NCBI GenBank assembly: GCA_029747585.1
Contig: JAPEVF010000257.1
Span: 1 to 58,229, forward strand
Direction of reading: 5' to 3'
Length of the DNA: 58,229 nt
DNA from: Pleurotus djamor
Lineage: Eukaryota > Basidiomycota > Agaricomycetes > Agaricales > Pleurotaceae
Both the position numbers and the translations under genes were made by a program. The notes beneath the pieces are model-generated. The model did not search any database. It saw nothing but the letters and a program-made list of their open reading frames with translations, and was not told the DNA's origin. Below are positions 56,999 through 58,229 of this stretch, piece by piece; position 1 is the stretch's first letter, and every line of letters starts with the position of its first letter.

Positions 56999-57652
56999 GC
57001 TACCTGGCCTGCTGTTGACAATAGCATAGCTTGCTGCATCTATGTTAACAATCACCATCTGGCTAGGTGGTTTCCTGTTAACAATCAACATGCTTCCTGG
57101 GTAAATGTTAACATTATGCCTGAAGCTACCTATGGCCATGTTGATTACCAAGTTCCTACCTGTGTCTCTGTTGATTCCCTTCCCTGCTTCATTGTTAACA
57201 ATCATGCCTCTTGCTGTCATGATGTTAACACTCTGCAAAATTCTACCTATCTCTGTGTTGACAATCTTGATTCTTGCTTTGTAGTGGTTAACAGTCATCA
57301 TAATCCTACCTGTAGCATTGTTAACTATTACAAATTCTACGTACAATCATGTTGAATTCCTGTGCTGCTCTACCTGTATTTTTGTTAACATTTGAGATTC
57401 TACCTGGATTATTGTTGATAACATTCTAGTAACCTAGCTGTATTCTAGTAGACACAGACAGATTCTACCTGCAGTCATGTTGAATCCCTCCTTGCTATAC
57501 CTGTATTTTGTTAACACAATCCTTGTCATAACAATGTTAACTCTTTAAAATGCTTGCTGTAAAATGTCACTTACAGCAGCTTGCTGGATATGGTCCACCA
57601 TGCCGTGTTACAACAGGTGTTACCACGTTGACAAAAGTAACTCCCATTACTG
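56999..57652 (-). repeat. right 654-bp terminal inverted repeat
   Basis: Reverse complement partner of the left arm. Differences are scattered (for example AGCATTTTAAAGAG against AGCATTCTTGAGAG near the ends), which implies some age or exchange between copies. Beyond 56,999 towards the centre the arms no longer match base by base, although both continue with the same unit pattern. Confidence 0.88.
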
Positions 57653-58229
57653 GCAACAGCAGATTGCCAGCTGGCTAGCGCTGCCGACGTATTGATAGCT
57701 TCCCGCCAGAACCACAGGCCAGCGATCACGCTAAGGATCCCATTGAGGCCAGTCACGGGTAGGTCCTCTTCCCATAGACCCGAACGGGAACGTTTCAAGG
57801 ATTTCCCATTCTTTGTTCGACGCCAGGAAGGATTGATGTTAATCCACCAAGCCCACCACTTCTCCCCAAACGCGACAGGATCCTTGATATCCGCTGGCCG
57901 ACTGAGGGGACGCTTTGACTTAATCCAATATAGAATTTCGTATGGGCGGCTCTTGGCGGTGAGGAGAAGTCCCTGCGCAAACGATCAGAATGGGGTGCCA
58001 GAAAGAATACAAGATGAAACTCACATTCGGTTCGAATGAAGCGTCGGCATCCAATGAAGCCCAATGATCCAGCAGCCGCATCCATGTTGGCCCATAATCA
58101 CCCTCGTCAACACTGGAGAAGGTTTCGAACGACCTTGTAAACCATTGTGGCTGCACCGTTGAGGTATCATCGTCGACACCCTCAGCTTCCTCATCCTCCT
58201 CGAAATCGGCAGGGCCTTGAACATCTGGA

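Larger units (their letters stand above)
53886..57652. mobile_element. 3,767-bp non-autonomous TIR element made of two-box repeat units
   Basis: A DNA element bounded by GCAACAG duplications. Both ends begin CAGTAATGGGAGTTACTTTT and the terminal inverted repeats run 654 bp with about 23 mismatches by my count. Most of the element is built from units of about 30-33 bp that share RTYAACA, a 5-6 bp spacer, and CAG(G/C)(A/T)AG. About 39 such units lie in 53,886-55,215 on the plus strand, a few more at 56,129-56,290, and the rest, inverted, at 56,318-57,560. The centre (about 55,230-56,110) is AT-rich unique DNA with no long frame. No transposase is encoded. CAG ends and a 7-bp duplication recall hAT or KDZ-like families (usually 8 bp), but assignment is open. 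Confidence 0.88.
53803..58229 (-). pseudogene. unidentified gene interrupted by the 3.77-kb element (5' end outside window)
   Basis: On the minus strand a coding frame enters from the right edge (acidic start, then QPQWFTRSFETFSS and WMRLLDHWASLDAD). A GTGAGT..GCGCAG intron at about 57,971-58,022 follows, then SRPYEILYWIKSKRP, KWWAWWININPSWRRT, GLNGILSVIAGLWFWRE and LASWQSAV, where it meets the element at 57,653. On the other side of the element, reading resumes without frame change (DVEWTLLQLLPSEEEEE, then CESRPKR and stop at 53,803) when one copy of the 7-bp target duplication is counted. I recall tryptophan-rich proteins of this style as common and multicopy in mushroom genomes, but I cannot name a family or function. 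As it stands the gene is broken. Confidence 0.75.

Noticed and set aside
53886..57652. CRISPR-like array
   Set aside because: Units are not identical repeats separated by unique spacers; the boxes are degenerate, spacing varies, the two halves are inverted to each other, and the DNA is fungal.
1..58229. tRNA, rRNA or other structured RNA genes
   Set aside because: I scanned by eye for tRNA A- and B-box pairs and rRNA-like words and found none convincing; a dedicated covariance search would be needed to exclude small RNAs.

Overview
The window is fungal nuclear DNA, most likely from a mushroom-forming basidiomycete (Agaricomycetes). The evidence is dense short GT-AG introns of about 45-75 nt, many F-box/leucine-rich genes, HET-domain and BTB genes, fungal-type sesquiterpene synthases, a secreted polysaccharide lyase family 8 enzyme, and Copia-type and terminal-inverted-repeat transposons. 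Nothing bacterial is visible. Exon joins given here were worked out by hand from splice signals and reading frame, not from transcripts.

Layout. 1-8 kb: a hypothetical gene (+), a SET-domain methyltransferase (+), a HET-domain gene (-) and a short-chain dehydrogenase (-). 8-18 kb: a secreted PL8 lyase (-) faces a cytochrome P450 (+), followed by a decayed PL8 start facing a second P450 that carries a frameshift. This looks like a tandem duplication of a PL8-P450 module. 18-22.6 kb: a BTB gene (-) and a gene-poor stretch with a decayed tandem array. 22.6-30.3 kb: terpene synthase 1 (+), an Egh16-like secreted protein with a repeat tail (+), an F-box-like gene (-), terpene synthase 2 (-) and another PL8 fragment. 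30.7-37.8 kb: a second HET gene, two F-box/LRR genes (one frameshifted) and a four-helix membrane protein, all on the minus strand. 38-42.2 kb: a second decayed repeat array and an arrestin-like gene (+). 42.5-50 kb: three further F-box genes (one decayed), a small hypothetical ORF and terpene synthase 3 (-). 51.6-58.2 kb: transposon territory, with a Copia 5' LTR and gag-protease fragment, an AATGCATT repeat patch, and a 3,767-bp element with 654-bp inverted arms inserted in a minus-strand gene.

How the genes may work together. Three class I terpene synthases, two P450s and an SDR within 43 kb are the usual ingredients of sesquiterpenoid biosynthesis, but they are interleaved with F-box, HET and BTB genes, so this is a loose neighbourhood rather than a compact cluster. 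HET, F-box and BTB families expand by duplication in these fungi. Frameshifted F-box copies, PL8 remnants and transposons point to a fast-turnover accessory region.

The most unusual object is the 53,886-57,652 element. It carries no recognisable transposase. Its arms consist almost entirely of about 30-33 bp units with the two-box pattern RTYAACA-N(5-6)-CAG(G/C)(A/T)AG, about 39 in the left half and in inverted orientation in the right half. A 7-bp target duplication and the uninterrupted host reading frame across the insertion fix its ends exactly.
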